Source: an uncultured Kineothrix sp. (GTDB lineage: Bacteria > Bacillota > Clostridia > Lachnospirales > Lachnospiraceae). Taken from it: DNA of 64,000 bases. This document shows, piece by piece, positions 42,709-50,814 of this stretch. The notes beneath the pieces were generated by a model. That model saw only the letters and a program-made list of their open reading frames with translations. It was not told the origin of the DNA and did not search any database. A program made the translations under genes and the position numbers. The stretch covers positions 124,001 to 188,000 of the forward strand of contig CAJUSR010000004.1 in assembly GCA_910588855.1 (NCBI GenBank), read 5' to 3'. Numbering within the stretch: position 1 is the stretch's first letter; each line of letters opens with the position of its first letter.

Positions 42709-44466
42709 ATGAGGAGTTTGTTGGTATATTTGAAGGGATATAAAAAAGAGACAGCGTTGGCTCCGCTTTTTAAGATGCTGGAGGCTTCTTTTGAATTGCT
42801 GGTTCCTCTTGTAATGGCTCAGATTATAGATACAGGGATTGGGCAGGGGAACCGGGGCTTTATTTTCCGGATGTGCCTGATTATGATTATGCTTGGCATT
42901 ATCGGGCTGGTTTGTTCGATTACGGCCCAATATTTTGCGGCAAAAGCTGCGGTAGGTTTTTCGGCGGAGCTGAAACATTCCCTTTTTGACCATATCCAAT
43001 CGCTGTCTTTTTCGGAGATGGACACGATAGGCACGTCCACGTTGATTACCAGGATGACCAGCGACGTCAATCAGGTGCAGTCAGGGGTAAACCTGGTGCT
43101 GCGTCTATTCCTCCGTTCCCCATTTATTGTTCTGGGCGCAATGGTCATGGCCTTTACCATTGACACGAAGGCGGCAATGGTATTTGTGGTGACGATACCA
43201 TTGCTATGTGTAGTGGTCTTCGGCATTATGTTAATCAGTATGCCTTTGTATAAAAAAGTGCAGGCGGGGCTGGATAAGATATTAGGGATTACGAGGGAAA
43301 ACCTTACCGGCGCCAGAGTAGTGCGGGCATTTAATAAAGAAGAAACGGAAATCCGTCGCTTTGAGGAAGGGAATGAGTCTCTTACAAAAATGCAGATGTT
43401 TGTGGGGAAAATTTCTGCTCTGATGAATCCGGTCACTTATATTATTATTAACGGTGCGGCGATTGTGCTGATTTGGACAGGTGCTTTACGGGTGGATAAC
43501 GGATATATAACCAGAGGGGAAGTTGTGGCTTTGGTAAATTATATGTCTCAAATATTGGTAGAATTGATTAAGCTGGCAAACCTGATTATTACCGTAACGA
43601 AGGCGTTTGCCTGCGCAAACCGTATTGAGGCGGTGTTTGATACGAAAGCGGGGCTTGTTTCCCCGTCAAAGGCGGAAGAAGAGAGGGAAGAAAACAAAAA
43701 AGAAAAAACAGAAGAAAAAACAAAGGAAGCCGTCTGCTTCGACCATGTGTGTTTGACTTACAAAAATGGTGGGGCAGAAGCACTGACGGATATTGATTTT
43801 AAGGTGCAGAAAGGACAGACAGTGGGAATTATCGGAGGAACCGGTTCCGGGAAATCTTCAATAGTCCATTTGATACCAAGATTTTATGATGCGGTGGAGG
43901 GAAGCATTAGGATAAACGGGATAGATGTAAGGGAATATCCTTTGGAAGAGCTGCGTGCGAAAATTGGTATGGTGATGCAGAAAGCGGTTTTGTTTAAGGG
44001 AACCGTCAGGGAAAATTTGCTATGGGGGAAAGAAGATGCTACGGAAGAGGAGATGTGGCATGCTTTGGAGGTTTCCCAGGCAAAAGAATTTGTGGAGGCA
44101 AAGGAAGGTGGCTTAGATGCCGGGATTGCCCAGGGAGGGAAAAACCTGTCCGGCGGACAGAAGCAAAGGCTTACGATTGCGCGTGCGCTAATCCGGAAGC
44201 CGGAAATCCTTATTTTGGATGACAGTGCTTCCGCTCTTGATTTTGCTACGGATGCCAGGCTGAGGAAGGCTATCCGGGAAATGGAGGAGGAACTGACAGT
44301 TTTTATTGTATCCCAGCGGGCTTCATCCATACAGTATGCGGACTTTATCATTGTTATGGACGACGGACGGGTTGCAGGAATCGGCACCCATGAAGAACTG
44401 CTTAGAGACTGTGGAGTATATAGGGAAATTTATGATTCCCAGTTTAAAAAGGAGGGCAGGGAATAA
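42709..44466 (+). CDS. ABC exporter subunit A (degenerate ATP site)
   Basis: 585 residues: six membrane helices and a nucleotide-binding domain with Walker A GGTGSGKSS, signature LSGGQKQRL and Walker B ILILDDSASALD. Asp replaces the catalytic Glu after Walker B, as in the non-catalytic half of heterodimeric exporters. A Glu/Lys-rich linker (EEEREENKKEKTEEKTKE) joins the halves. Overlaps the next gene by one base. Confidence 0.9.
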   Translation: MRSLLVYLKGYKKETALAPLFKMLEASFELLVPLVMAQIIDTGIGQGNRGFIFRMCLIMIMLGIIGLVCSITAQYFAAKAAVGFSAELKHSLFDHIQSLSFSEMDTIGTSTLITRMTSDVNQVQSGVNLVLRLFLRSPFIVLGAMVMAFTIDTKAAMVFVVTIPLLCVVVFGIMLISMPLYKKVQAGLDKILGITRENLTGARVVRAFNKEETEIRRFEEGNESLTKMQMFVGKISALMNPVTYIIINGAAIVLIWTGALRVDNGYITRGEVVALVNYMSQILVELIKLANLIITVTKAFACANRIEAVFDTKAGLVSPSKAEEEREENKKEKTEEKTKEAVCFDHVCLTYKNGGAEALTDIDFKVQKGQTVGIIGGTGSGKSSIVHLIPRFYDAVEGSIRINGIDVREYPLEELRAKIGMVMQKAVLFKGTVRENLLWGKEDATEEEMWHALEVSQAKEFVEAKEGGLDAGIAQGGKNLSGGQKQRLTIARALIRKPEILILDDSASALDFATDARLRKAIREMEEELTVFIVSQRASSIQYADFIIVMDDGRVAGIGTHEELLRDCGVYREIYDSQFKKEGRE

Positions 44467-46214
44467 TGAGAGGGAGGAACAGGCAAAAAGAGATTCTTTG
44501 GAAAGTGCTTGGATATATCAGGCGCTACTGGATATATTTGGGAATATCAATATTGATGGCGGCTCTTACGGTGGGGCTCACTTTGTATGTACCGATTTTG
44601 GTTGGGGATGCGATTGATTTAATTATCGGTAAAGGGATGGTGGATTTTCAGGGCATTGCCCATATCCTTATGAAAATGGCGGCAGCCGTCGGTATTACGG
44701 CAGCGGCGCAGTGGTTGATGAATGTCTGCAACAATAAAATGACTTATGGAATTGTAAGGGATATCAGGGATGAGGCTTTCCGTAGGATAGAAGCGCTCCC
44801 TTTAAAATACATTGACGCCCATTCTTATGGGGAAGTTGTCAGCAGGGTGATTGCGGATGTGGATCAGTTTGCAGACGGGCTGTTGATGGGATTTACCCAG
44901 TTGTTTACCGGCGTTGTAACGATTCTGGGAACATTGGCAATTATGTTAACGATTAACATTGGGATTACGGCGGTGGTAGTCTGCATTACGCCTGTTTCCT
45001 TTCTGGTAGCGAATTTTATCGCAAAGAAAACGTATCATATGTTTAAGCTGCAATCGGAAACAAGAGGAGAACAAACTGCCTTGATTGATGAAATGGTAGG
45101 CAGCCAACGGGTAGTGCAGGCCTTCGGTTATGAAGACAAGGCTATGGAACGTTTTGATGAAATTAACGATAGATTGCAGAAATGCTCGCTGAAGGCAATC
45201 TTTTTTTCTTCGATTACCAATCCGGCGACTCGTTTTGTCAATAGTCTTGTTTACACAGGGGTAGGGATTACCGGTGCGTTTCTCGCTATCCGGGGGAATA
45301 TCAGCGTAGGTATGTTGTCCTGCTTATTGACATATGCCAACCAATATACGAAACCATTCAATGAAATATCGGGCGTAATTACGGAGCTGCAGAATGCCCT
45401 GGCTTGCGCAGGAAGGATTTTTGAGCTGATAGAGGAGAAGCCGCAGGAGCCGGATGCAGAGAATGCTTTGACCCTTACAAAAGTGAAGGGAAATGTGGCA
45501 TTAAAAGATGTTTGGTTTTCTTATGTTCCGGACAAAAAGTTGATTCAGGGATTTCATTTACAAGTGAATCCCGGACAGCGGGTGGCGATTGTAGGCCCTA
45601 CCGGCTGCGGCAAGACAACCATCATCAACCTGTTGATGCGGTTTTACGATGTGGATAAGGGAAGCATTCAGGTGGAAGGAACGGATATAAGGGAAGTAAC
45701 AAGGAAAAGCCTGCGCACTTCTTACGGGATGGTATTGCAGGAAACCTGGCTGAAAACGGGAACGATTCGGGAGAATATCGTGATGGGTAAACCGGATGCT
45801 ACCGATGAAGAAGTGGTTGCGGCTGCCAAAGCGGCACATGCCCATAGCTTCATTAAGCGTATGCCGGAGGGGTATGATACGGCAATTACCGAAGATGGGG
45901 GCAATCTTTCCCAAGGGCAGAAACAGCTATTATGCATCACCAGGGTAATGCTTTGCCAACCGGATATGCTGATTTTGGATGAGGCAACCTCGTCTATTGA
46001 TACAAGAACAGAGCTGAAGATACAGAATGCTTTTGCCAAGTTGATGGAAAACAGGACCAGCTTTATCGTCGCCCACAGGCTTTCCACAATTCAGGAAGCG
46101 GACATTATTCTTGTTATGAAAGACGGAAATATTATAGAACAGGGAAACCACGAATCCTTATTGGCAAAAGGCGGGTTCTATGCCGAACTGTACAATAGCC
46201 AATATATGCATTAA
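44466..46214 (+). CDS. ABC exporter subunit B (canonical ATP site)
   Basis: 582 residues: six-helix exporter domain, Walker A GPTGCGKTT, signature LSQGQKQLL and canonical Walker B MLILDEATSSID. It pairs with the preceding subunit to form a heterodimer of the BmrCD/LmrCD multidrug type. The substrate cannot be read from the sequence. Confidence 0.9.
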   Translation: MRGRNRQKEILWKVLGYIRRYWIYLGISILMAALTVGLTLYVPILVGDAIDLIIGKGMVDFQGIAHILMKMAAAVGITAAAQWLMNVCNNKMTYGIVRDIRDEAFRRIEALPLKYIDAHSYGEVVSRVIADVDQFADGLLMGFTQLFTGVVTILGTLAIMLTINIGITAVVVCITPVSFLVANFIAKKTYHMFKLQSETRGEQTALIDEMVGSQRVVQAFGYEDKAMERFDEINDRLQKCSLKAIFFSSITNPATRFVNSLVYTGVGITGAFLAIRGNISVGMLSCLLTYANQYTKPFNEISGVITELQNALACAGRIFELIEEKPQEPDAENALTLTKVKGNVALKDVWFSYVPDKKLIQGFHLQVNPGQRVAIVGPTGCGKTTIINLLMRFYDVDKGSIQVEGTDIREVTRKSLRTSYGMVLQETWLKTGTIRENIVMGKPDATDEEVVAAAKAAHAHSFIKRMPEGYDTAITEDGGNLSQGQKQLLCITRVMLCQPDMLILDEATSSIDTRTELKIQNAFAKLMENRTSFIVAHRLSTIQEADIILVMKDGNIIEQGNHESLLAKGGFYAELYNSQYMH

Positions 46215-46235
46215 GGATGCGTGGGCGGATGTGAT

Positions 46236-46425
46236 ATACTATGCATGGTGTATATGATATGCGTAGTTTGCGACATATATTGTGTATGTGATATGCGTGG
46301 TGTATGCGGCAATATATGGTGTATGCGATATGCGTGGTGTATGCGGCATATATGGTGTATATGGCATACGTGGCATTATGATATACATAATATATGTGAT
46401 ATACGTATTATGTGTAATGCTATAT
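46236..46425. repeat. Degenerate purine-pyrimidine alternating tract
   Basis: About 190 bp of irregular TATG/TGTA/GCGTGG units, with GATATGCGTGGTGTATGCGG occurring twice. Most steps alternate purine and pyrimidine, so the tract may form left-handed or cruciform DNA. It lies between converging genes and has no credible coding sequence. Confidence 0.8.
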
Positions 46426-46441
46426 GATAGAAACAGATGGT

Positions 46442-46960
46442 TTATCGCTGAAAGAATTTCAGGGAGAAAAGGAAATCCAACTCGTCGTCCTTGTAATAAA
46501 AAAAACAGAGATAGGCGAATATTGCCATCCCAATGCATACGTAGCAATCGGCAATGTTGAACTTAGGGAAATCGATGGGAACGAAATAAATAAAGTCTAC
46601 GACATAACCGTTGAAAATACGGTCAATCAAATTGCCGATACCTCCTCCCACGATGAGAAGAAATGCCGTTTTCATAGGAAGAAACCTCCGGTTTCCGGTT
46701 TCCGGTATTTGCAGGTATTTTAAAATAAGGAAAAGCATGGCGAAGGTAGTCAGTGTAATGAGAAAGCCTTTTTTCCCCATAAAAGAACTGAAAGCGGCTC
46801 CCGTATTTTCCAAATAAGAGAACTCTAAAATACCGGGAAGGAGAGGGTAGTCAGCTTGGCCTTTCAGCCGGCTTGCCGCAAGGAATTTGACGGCTTGGTC
46901 TATGAAAATCAGTAAAAAAATGACAGTGATAGGGCATAGCGTTTTCCGCAAATTTTTCAT
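46442..46960 (-). CDS. lspA: Lipoprotein signal peptidase
   Basis: 172 residues with four membrane helices. The catalytic aspartates are in GNLIDRIFNGYVVDF and FNIADCYVC. It removes signal peptides from prolipoproteins. AAAAGGAGAA precedes the ATG on the minus strand. The C-terminus is somewhat longer and charged. Confidence 0.93.
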   Translation of the reverse strand: MKNLRKTLCPITVIFLLIFIDQAVKFLAASRLKGQADYPLLPGILEFSYLENTGAAFSSFMGKKGFLITLTTFAMLFLILKYLQIPETGNRRFLPMKTAFLLIVGGGIGNLIDRIFNGYVVDFIYFVPIDFPKFNIADCYVCIGMAIFAYLCFFYYKDDELDFLFSLKFFQR

Positions 46961-47020
46961 AAGCAGTTCTCCTTTTGTTATCCCGCTGGGTGGTAATGTG
47001 TTTTGCTTTTAAGCAATAAC

Positions 47021-47049
47021 ATGATAACATCCTAAAATGGAAAATGCAA
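47021..47049 (-). promoter_or_regulatory. lspA promoter
   Basis: On the minus strand TTGCAT and TATCAT are spaced by 17 bp, about 60 bp before lspA. A small palindrome, TTGCTTTTAAGCAA (47003-47016), lies between promoter and gene. Confidence 0.55.
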
Positions 47050-47132
47050 GCGACAGTTCAATGGAAGTTATCGGCCTGGAGCGGACAGCAGCCAACCAAA
47101 AGACGGCTTGCGACAAAATTTTCATTTTCTGC

Positions 47133-47161
47133 TTGCTATCCTTTGCCCTTTATGTTATAAT
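47133..47161 (+). promoter_or_regulatory. tRNA-Trp promoter
   Basis: TTGCTA (47133-47138) and TATAAT (47156-47161) are 17 bp apart, 30 bp before the tRNA. Confidence 0.7.
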
Positions 47162-47190
47162 GATTTTCGGCAGTTAAGAGCTGCCAATAC

Positions 47191-47261
47191 AGGGGCATAG
47201 TTCAAAGGTAGAACAGTGGTCTCCAAAACCATTGATGTGGGTTCGATTCCTACTGCCCCTG
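47191..47261 (+). tRNA. tRNA-Trp (anticodon CCA)
   Basis: Acceptor AGGGGCA (47191-47197) pairs with TGCCCCT (47254-47260). D stem GTTC/GAAC, anticodon stem GTGGT/ACCAT with loop CTCCAAA (anticodon 47223-47225) and T loop TTCGATT are all present. The CCA end is not encoded. Confidence 0.95.
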
Positions 47262-47267
47262 TGTGAT

Positions 47268-47314
47268 AAAGCCACTAAGAAGACGTACAGGTACGTTGTT
47301 CTTAGTGGCTTTTT
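47268..47314 (+). terminator. Strong terminator of tRNA-Trp
   Basis: GCCACTAAGAA (47271-47281) pairs with TTCTTAGTGGC (47299-47309) and is followed by TTTTT. The loop itself contains an ACGTAC/GTACGT pairing. Confidence 0.93.
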
Positions 47315-47355
47315 ACCATATAGGAAAGTTATCCGAATTTCCCATATGGTAAAAA
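47310..47355 (+). repeat. Small palindromic repeat, copy A
   Basis: ACCATAT-GGAAA and TTTCC-ATATGGT form a hairpin enclosed by T and A runs. A close copy, including a downstream ATCGCA block, is at 54438-54484. Each sits directly on the T run of a terminator. Confidence 0.75.
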
Positions 47356-47480
47356 GCAATAATCGCACTGCGGCGGAGGGGAAGCATGCCGCTGTCGCGA
47401 CCCGCCGCAGGCGGAGAATCCTTCGTCAGAAGGACGTAGATTGATGAAGTGCCGAAGACACTTTTTTATGTTCAAGAAAT

Positions 47481-47553
47481 CTGTCCTGGCGGCATCTTTT
47501 CGGTGGCTGTGCAAAAATGCTGTGCCGCCAAAAGGATGCTGCCGCCCGGACAG
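47481..47553 (+). ncRNA. Long imperfect hairpin, possible small RNA or REP element
   Basis: CTGTCCTGGCGGCA (47481-47494) pairs with TGCCGCCCGGACAG (47540-47553) with one mismatch, and the interior folds further (a GGTGGC/GCCGCC stem around GCAAAAATGC). Wobbles fit the + strand. A weak terminator-like stem, AAGTG/CACTT with six T, lies just before it. No gene is visible in 47356-47729. Confidence 0.5.
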
Positions 47554-47572
47554 GGGAAGCAAAAAGCTGTCA

Positions 47573-47676
47573 GGCAGAGTGACCCAACAGGGCAATCAAA
47601 CAGGGCGACCAAACAGAGTAACCCAACAGAGTAACTTAACAGGGCAACCAAACAGAGCAGCCAGATAGGATAGCCA
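47573..47676. repeat. Tandem array of eight 13-bp units
   Basis: Units such as AACAGGGCAACCA and AACAGAGTAACCC repeat with period 13 from 47573 to 47676, the first and last being more divergent. The period is not a multiple of three and no gene covers it. Confidence 0.9.
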
Positions 47677-47729
47677 AGCAAAGCGATGATAAAATAAAGT
47701 AACCAAATAAAATGGCCAGATAAATCCTT

Positions 47730-48746
47730 TTATCTGGAATTTGAAAGACGAAGATTATCCGGGGGCGCTGTGGAGGCTCTTTCGATATATTGTGCCCGCA
47801 GCATTGTCCTGCTGATAGATACGTGGTTAATCAGGCAGTTTAAAGCAAAGTAACCACATTTGCCCAGCTCAATCCTGTCTTGGCGTATAGTAGTCAAAGG
47901 AGGGTCGAGATGGACGGAGATGGGCAAGTCATCGAAACCGATTACACTAATATCTTCCGGAACCCTTAATCCCCGTGCCTTGCATTCCGCAATTACCCCG
48001 GAAGCAAGGTAATCATTGCTACATAGAATGGCAGTTGCCCCCTCGTCCAGAAAAATGGGAACATAATATTTTGCATTTTCGGCAATATAATAGCTGTAAG
48101 CCGTCAGATTCTCGCGGTATTCCAATTGATGGGAGGCGAGGCTGTCCATATAGGCTTGCAGACGTTGGTTGGAAACCATAGAATTGGGGGAACCGTTCAA
48201 AAAGGCAATCCGTTTATGCCCAAGCGAGGCAAGATGTTCGATAGCAGAATCAATGCCTTCAAAACTGTCCGTTCCCACATATGCCACATTGGGGTTTTTC
48301 TTTATGTAATTGTCAAAAAGGACAGTAGGGATTGTCGTTGTATTTAGTTGCTCCATCCAATTGTCCTGTAGGGTAAAGCCTACCAGGAAGGCACCGCTGT
48401 ATCCGTTTTTGAGCATAAAAGTATCATATTTTTCTTCTGTCTGGAAAGTGGGGTTAATCGGGAATACGACAACATCCCATTTATCACGGTAAGCCGCCTG
48501 CTTAAAGCCAAGAATAATTTCATAACCGAATTGGTTGCTTGTTTCATAGTCCATATTTTCCACGAAGATACACAATTTCTTGTGTTCTTCCTTTTTCATT
48601 TTTTTCGTTGTATAACCCATTTCTACCGCAGTATCCAGTACGGTTTGGCGGAGCGTTTCGCTAATGTCGCTTGCCCCGTTTAACCCTTTGGAAACAGTAC
48701 CTACTGAAATCCCCAGCTTATCTGCAATATCTTTGATTGTAGCCAT
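47730..48746 (-). CDS. LacI-family transcriptional regulator
   Basis: 338 residues from the ATG at 48746, giving MATIKDIADKLGISVGTVSK. The HTH and hinge (NGASDISETLRQTVLDTAVE) are followed by a periplasmic-binding-like sensor domain with LGHKRIAFLNG and ISVIGFDDLP. Its sugar ligand and target are not shown, since no sugar operon is adjacent. Confidence 0.92.
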   Translation of the reverse strand: MATIKDIADKLGISVGTVSKGLNGASDISETLRQTVLDTAVEMGYTTKKMKKEEHKKLCIFVENMDYETSNQFGYEIILGFKQAAYRDKWDVVVFPINPTFQTEEKYDTFMLKNGYSGAFLVGFTLQDNWMEQLNTTTIPTVLFDNYIKKNPNVAYVGTDSFEGIDSAIEHLASLGHKRIAFLNGSPNSMVSNQRLQAYMDSLASHQLEYRENLTAYSYYIAENAKYYVPIFLDEGATAILCSNDYLASGVIAECKARGLRVPEDISVIGFDDLPISVHLDPPLTTIRQDRIELGKCGYFALNCLINHVSISRTMLRAQYIERASTAPPDNLRLSNSR

Positions 48747-48843
48747 TTTAATCTCTTTCCCGCAGCCTTTTTTCATGGCTCCGATATCCATATTATATTC
48801 AATTCAGTATATAGGCAAAAAGAAAGGATTGCAAGAGCAACCC

Positions 48844-49374
48844 TTACTTTTTTTTGGCTAACGGGCGGAAAATCGTCATCCGCCCGATCCATCCTACAAT
48901 CCGTACTAATACAATTCCGATAAAGATTCCAATGCTGTCAATGGCCACATCTCTTTTGGAAGGACCCCTTCCTCTGACGAAGGACTGGTGGTATTCGTCA
49001 AAGGCGGCAAAACCGATACAGAACAGGCCGGCGACTATCATAAGAGGGATGCCGCGGATACCGTATACATAGAGGGGGAAGGCTACGGATACCGCCAGGA
49101 TGAAATATTCCGTAACATGCCCTAATTTACGGACATAGTAGTGGATGCGTTCTGCATAATGTTTAATCTGTTCGTCGGATAAATTTTTTTTCAACGCTTT
49201 ATCCGCCGTGACAACGATTTTGGTGCTGACTTTTAAGCTGAGTTGGCTGCTGGCAGCACCGTCCTGGGCGGACAGCCGGAATATCATGTACATGACTAAA
49301 ATAGCCGGAACAAAGGAAAGCGGCTTTAATACAAAACGCAGTGTTTTTTTGATAAAAAGCAATATATATTTCAT
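48844..49374 (-). CDS. VanZ-like membrane protein
   Basis: 176 residues from ATG 49374. Four membrane helices, with the family pattern RLSAQDG early, KLGHVTEYFILAVSVAF in the middle and FDEYHQSFVRGRGPSKRDVA, then a final helix. VanZ-like proteins are linked to teicoplanin resistance and cell-envelope processes; the exact reaction is unknown. Confidence 0.85.
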   Translation of the reverse strand: MKYILLFIKKTLRFVLKPLSFVPAILVMYMIFRLSAQDGAASSQLSLKVSTKIVVTADKALKKNLSDEQIKHYAERIHYYVRKLGHVTEYFILAVSVAFPLYVYGIRGIPLMIVAGLFCIGFAAFDEYHQSFVRGRGPSKRDVAIDSIGIFIGIVLVRIVGWIGRMTIFRPLAKKK

Positions 49375-49397
49375 AATCCATAACCTTTCAAAAAAAC

Positions 49398-49426
49398 ATA
49401 CTCCATAGCAAACTACTATGGAGTAT
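49398..49426 (-). terminator. Terminator of the OFA transporter gene
   Basis: ATACTCCATAG and CTATGGAGTAT form a perfect 11-bp stem; on the minus strand it is followed by a T run. It may be bidirectional. Confidence 0.85.
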
Positions 49427-49516
49427 ACGCTTTTTCCTTTCATATGCAAATAGAATTTTCCAAAAATAAGCATTTCTTAAGGAATTTTTATTCTTTCTTC
49501 ATAAATACGCGTTCTT

Positions 49517-50719
49517 TTAATCTACCGGTTTTGCAGGTTTTACAAGAACGAAGGAAATAATAAGTGCAACGGCATAAAGGACAGTCGTTACATACAATAC
49601 GTTTGTAAATGAGCCGGTCTTACTTACGATAAGAGAACTTAACTGGTTGCCGGAAAGCCCTGCAAAAGCCCATGCGGAAAGGGCAAGACCGTGAATCTGG
49701 CTAATGCTCTTCATACCGAAGCGGTCGGAGAGCAGCGTAGGAAGATTGCTGAAACCTCCGCCGTATCCTGCATTAATAATGCATAGAAGGGTAATGGCAA
49801 GGAACACAATTCCGTTGTTGATGCCGTTTGTCAGTATCATTATCGCAGAAAATGCAATGGACAGGATAAAAATCAGTTTGTAAATAGTATTCCGGTCTTT
49901 CAGCTTATCGGCAGCAGCTGAAAAACCAAGCCTTCCGCCCGCATTAAAGACAGCGGTTAAGGAAGCGACAATACTGATGGTAGCAGCGGAAACGCCCATA
50001 GATGTCAGGATATCTTTTTCCTGGGAAATAAGGGCAAGGCCGCAGGTAATATTGATGTAAAACATCAGCCATGTGCCGATAAATGTCGGGTTTTTGAAAA
50101 TATCGGATACTTTTGTTGCAGATTCCCCCTGGTCTTCCACCCAGCCATCCGGTTTCTTCAGGAGAAGATGGCCTAAAAACATCATAACAAAATAAGCAGC
50201 TGCAAGTACATAGAACATATTGACAATACCAACTGCGCCGATTAAGGCAGTCATAATAGGGCTTGCGATTACTTTTGCCAAACCGAATCCGGCAACGGCA
50301 AGGCCGGTAGCCAACCCTTTTTGCTCACTGAACCATAGCATCAATGTTTTGACCGGGGAAAGATAGCCGAGCCCAAGGCCGATACCCATGATGACGCCAT
50401 AGCAAAGATAAATACCTATTAAGGATTTGAAATGGACGCATAAGCCTGTTCCCGCAAAACCTGCTGAAAAACAGATTGTTGCAATTAAAGAAGATTTGTG
50501 GATATCTTTTTCCACGATACGTCCAGCAAAAGCGGCAGACATGCCTAAAAAGAAAATAGCAATACTGAATGCCCATTCCACTTCGCCTTTGGAACGGCCG
50601 AGATATTCGGCAATGTCGCTTTTCAATAAGGACCAGCAATATACCGTACCGATGCTGCAATGAAGCAGAAGCGCCGGGATGGCTGCCCTTACCCATTTGT
50701 TGTTTGGTAAACCTTTCAT
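49517..50719 (-). CDS. OFA-family MFS transporter (oxalate/formate antiporter type)
   Basis: 400 residues, 12 membrane helices. HCSIGTVYCWSLLKSDIAEY in helix 1, GIGLGLGYLSPVKTLMLWF and FSEQKGLATGLAVAGFGLA are typical of the oxalate:formate antiporter family of the major facilitator superfamily. The true substrate may be another small organic acid. Confidence 0.88.
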   Translation of the reverse strand: MKGLPNNKWVRAAIPALLLHCSIGTVYCWSLLKSDIAEYLGRSKGEVEWAFSIAIFFLGMSAAFAGRIVEKDIHKSSLIATICFSAGFAGTGLCVHFKSLIGIYLCYGVIMGIGLGLGYLSPVKTLMLWFSEQKGLATGLAVAGFGLAKVIASPIMTALIGAVGIVNMFYVLAAAYFVMMFLGHLLLKKPDGWVEDQGESATKVSDIFKNPTFIGTWLMFYINITCGLALISQEKDILTSMGVSAATISIVASLTAVFNAGGRLGFSAAADKLKDRNTIYKLIFILSIAFSAIMILTNGINNGIVFLAITLLCIINAGYGGGFSNLPTLLSDRFGMKSISQIHGLALSAWAFAGLSGNQLSSLIVSKTGSFTNVLYVTTVLYAVALIISFVLVKPAKPVD

Positions 50720-50814
50720 TGTTTGTTCTCACTTTCTGTATGTAATTTTAAAAACCCCACTCTTTATATTATACAATGACAATCGCATATTTCAAGTATA
50801 AATGGCACGTCCGT

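Noticed and set aside
46282..46723. Plus-strand frames over the alternating tract and lspA
   Set aside because: They have no ribosome sites, low-complexity products and lie antisense to lspA.
47191..47261. tRNA-Trp as the integration site of the element
   Set aside because: It is 19 kb from the integrase and no phage genes adjoin it.
47573..47676. CRISPR array
   Set aside because: Units are only 13 bp and contiguous, without spacers, and no cas genes are present.
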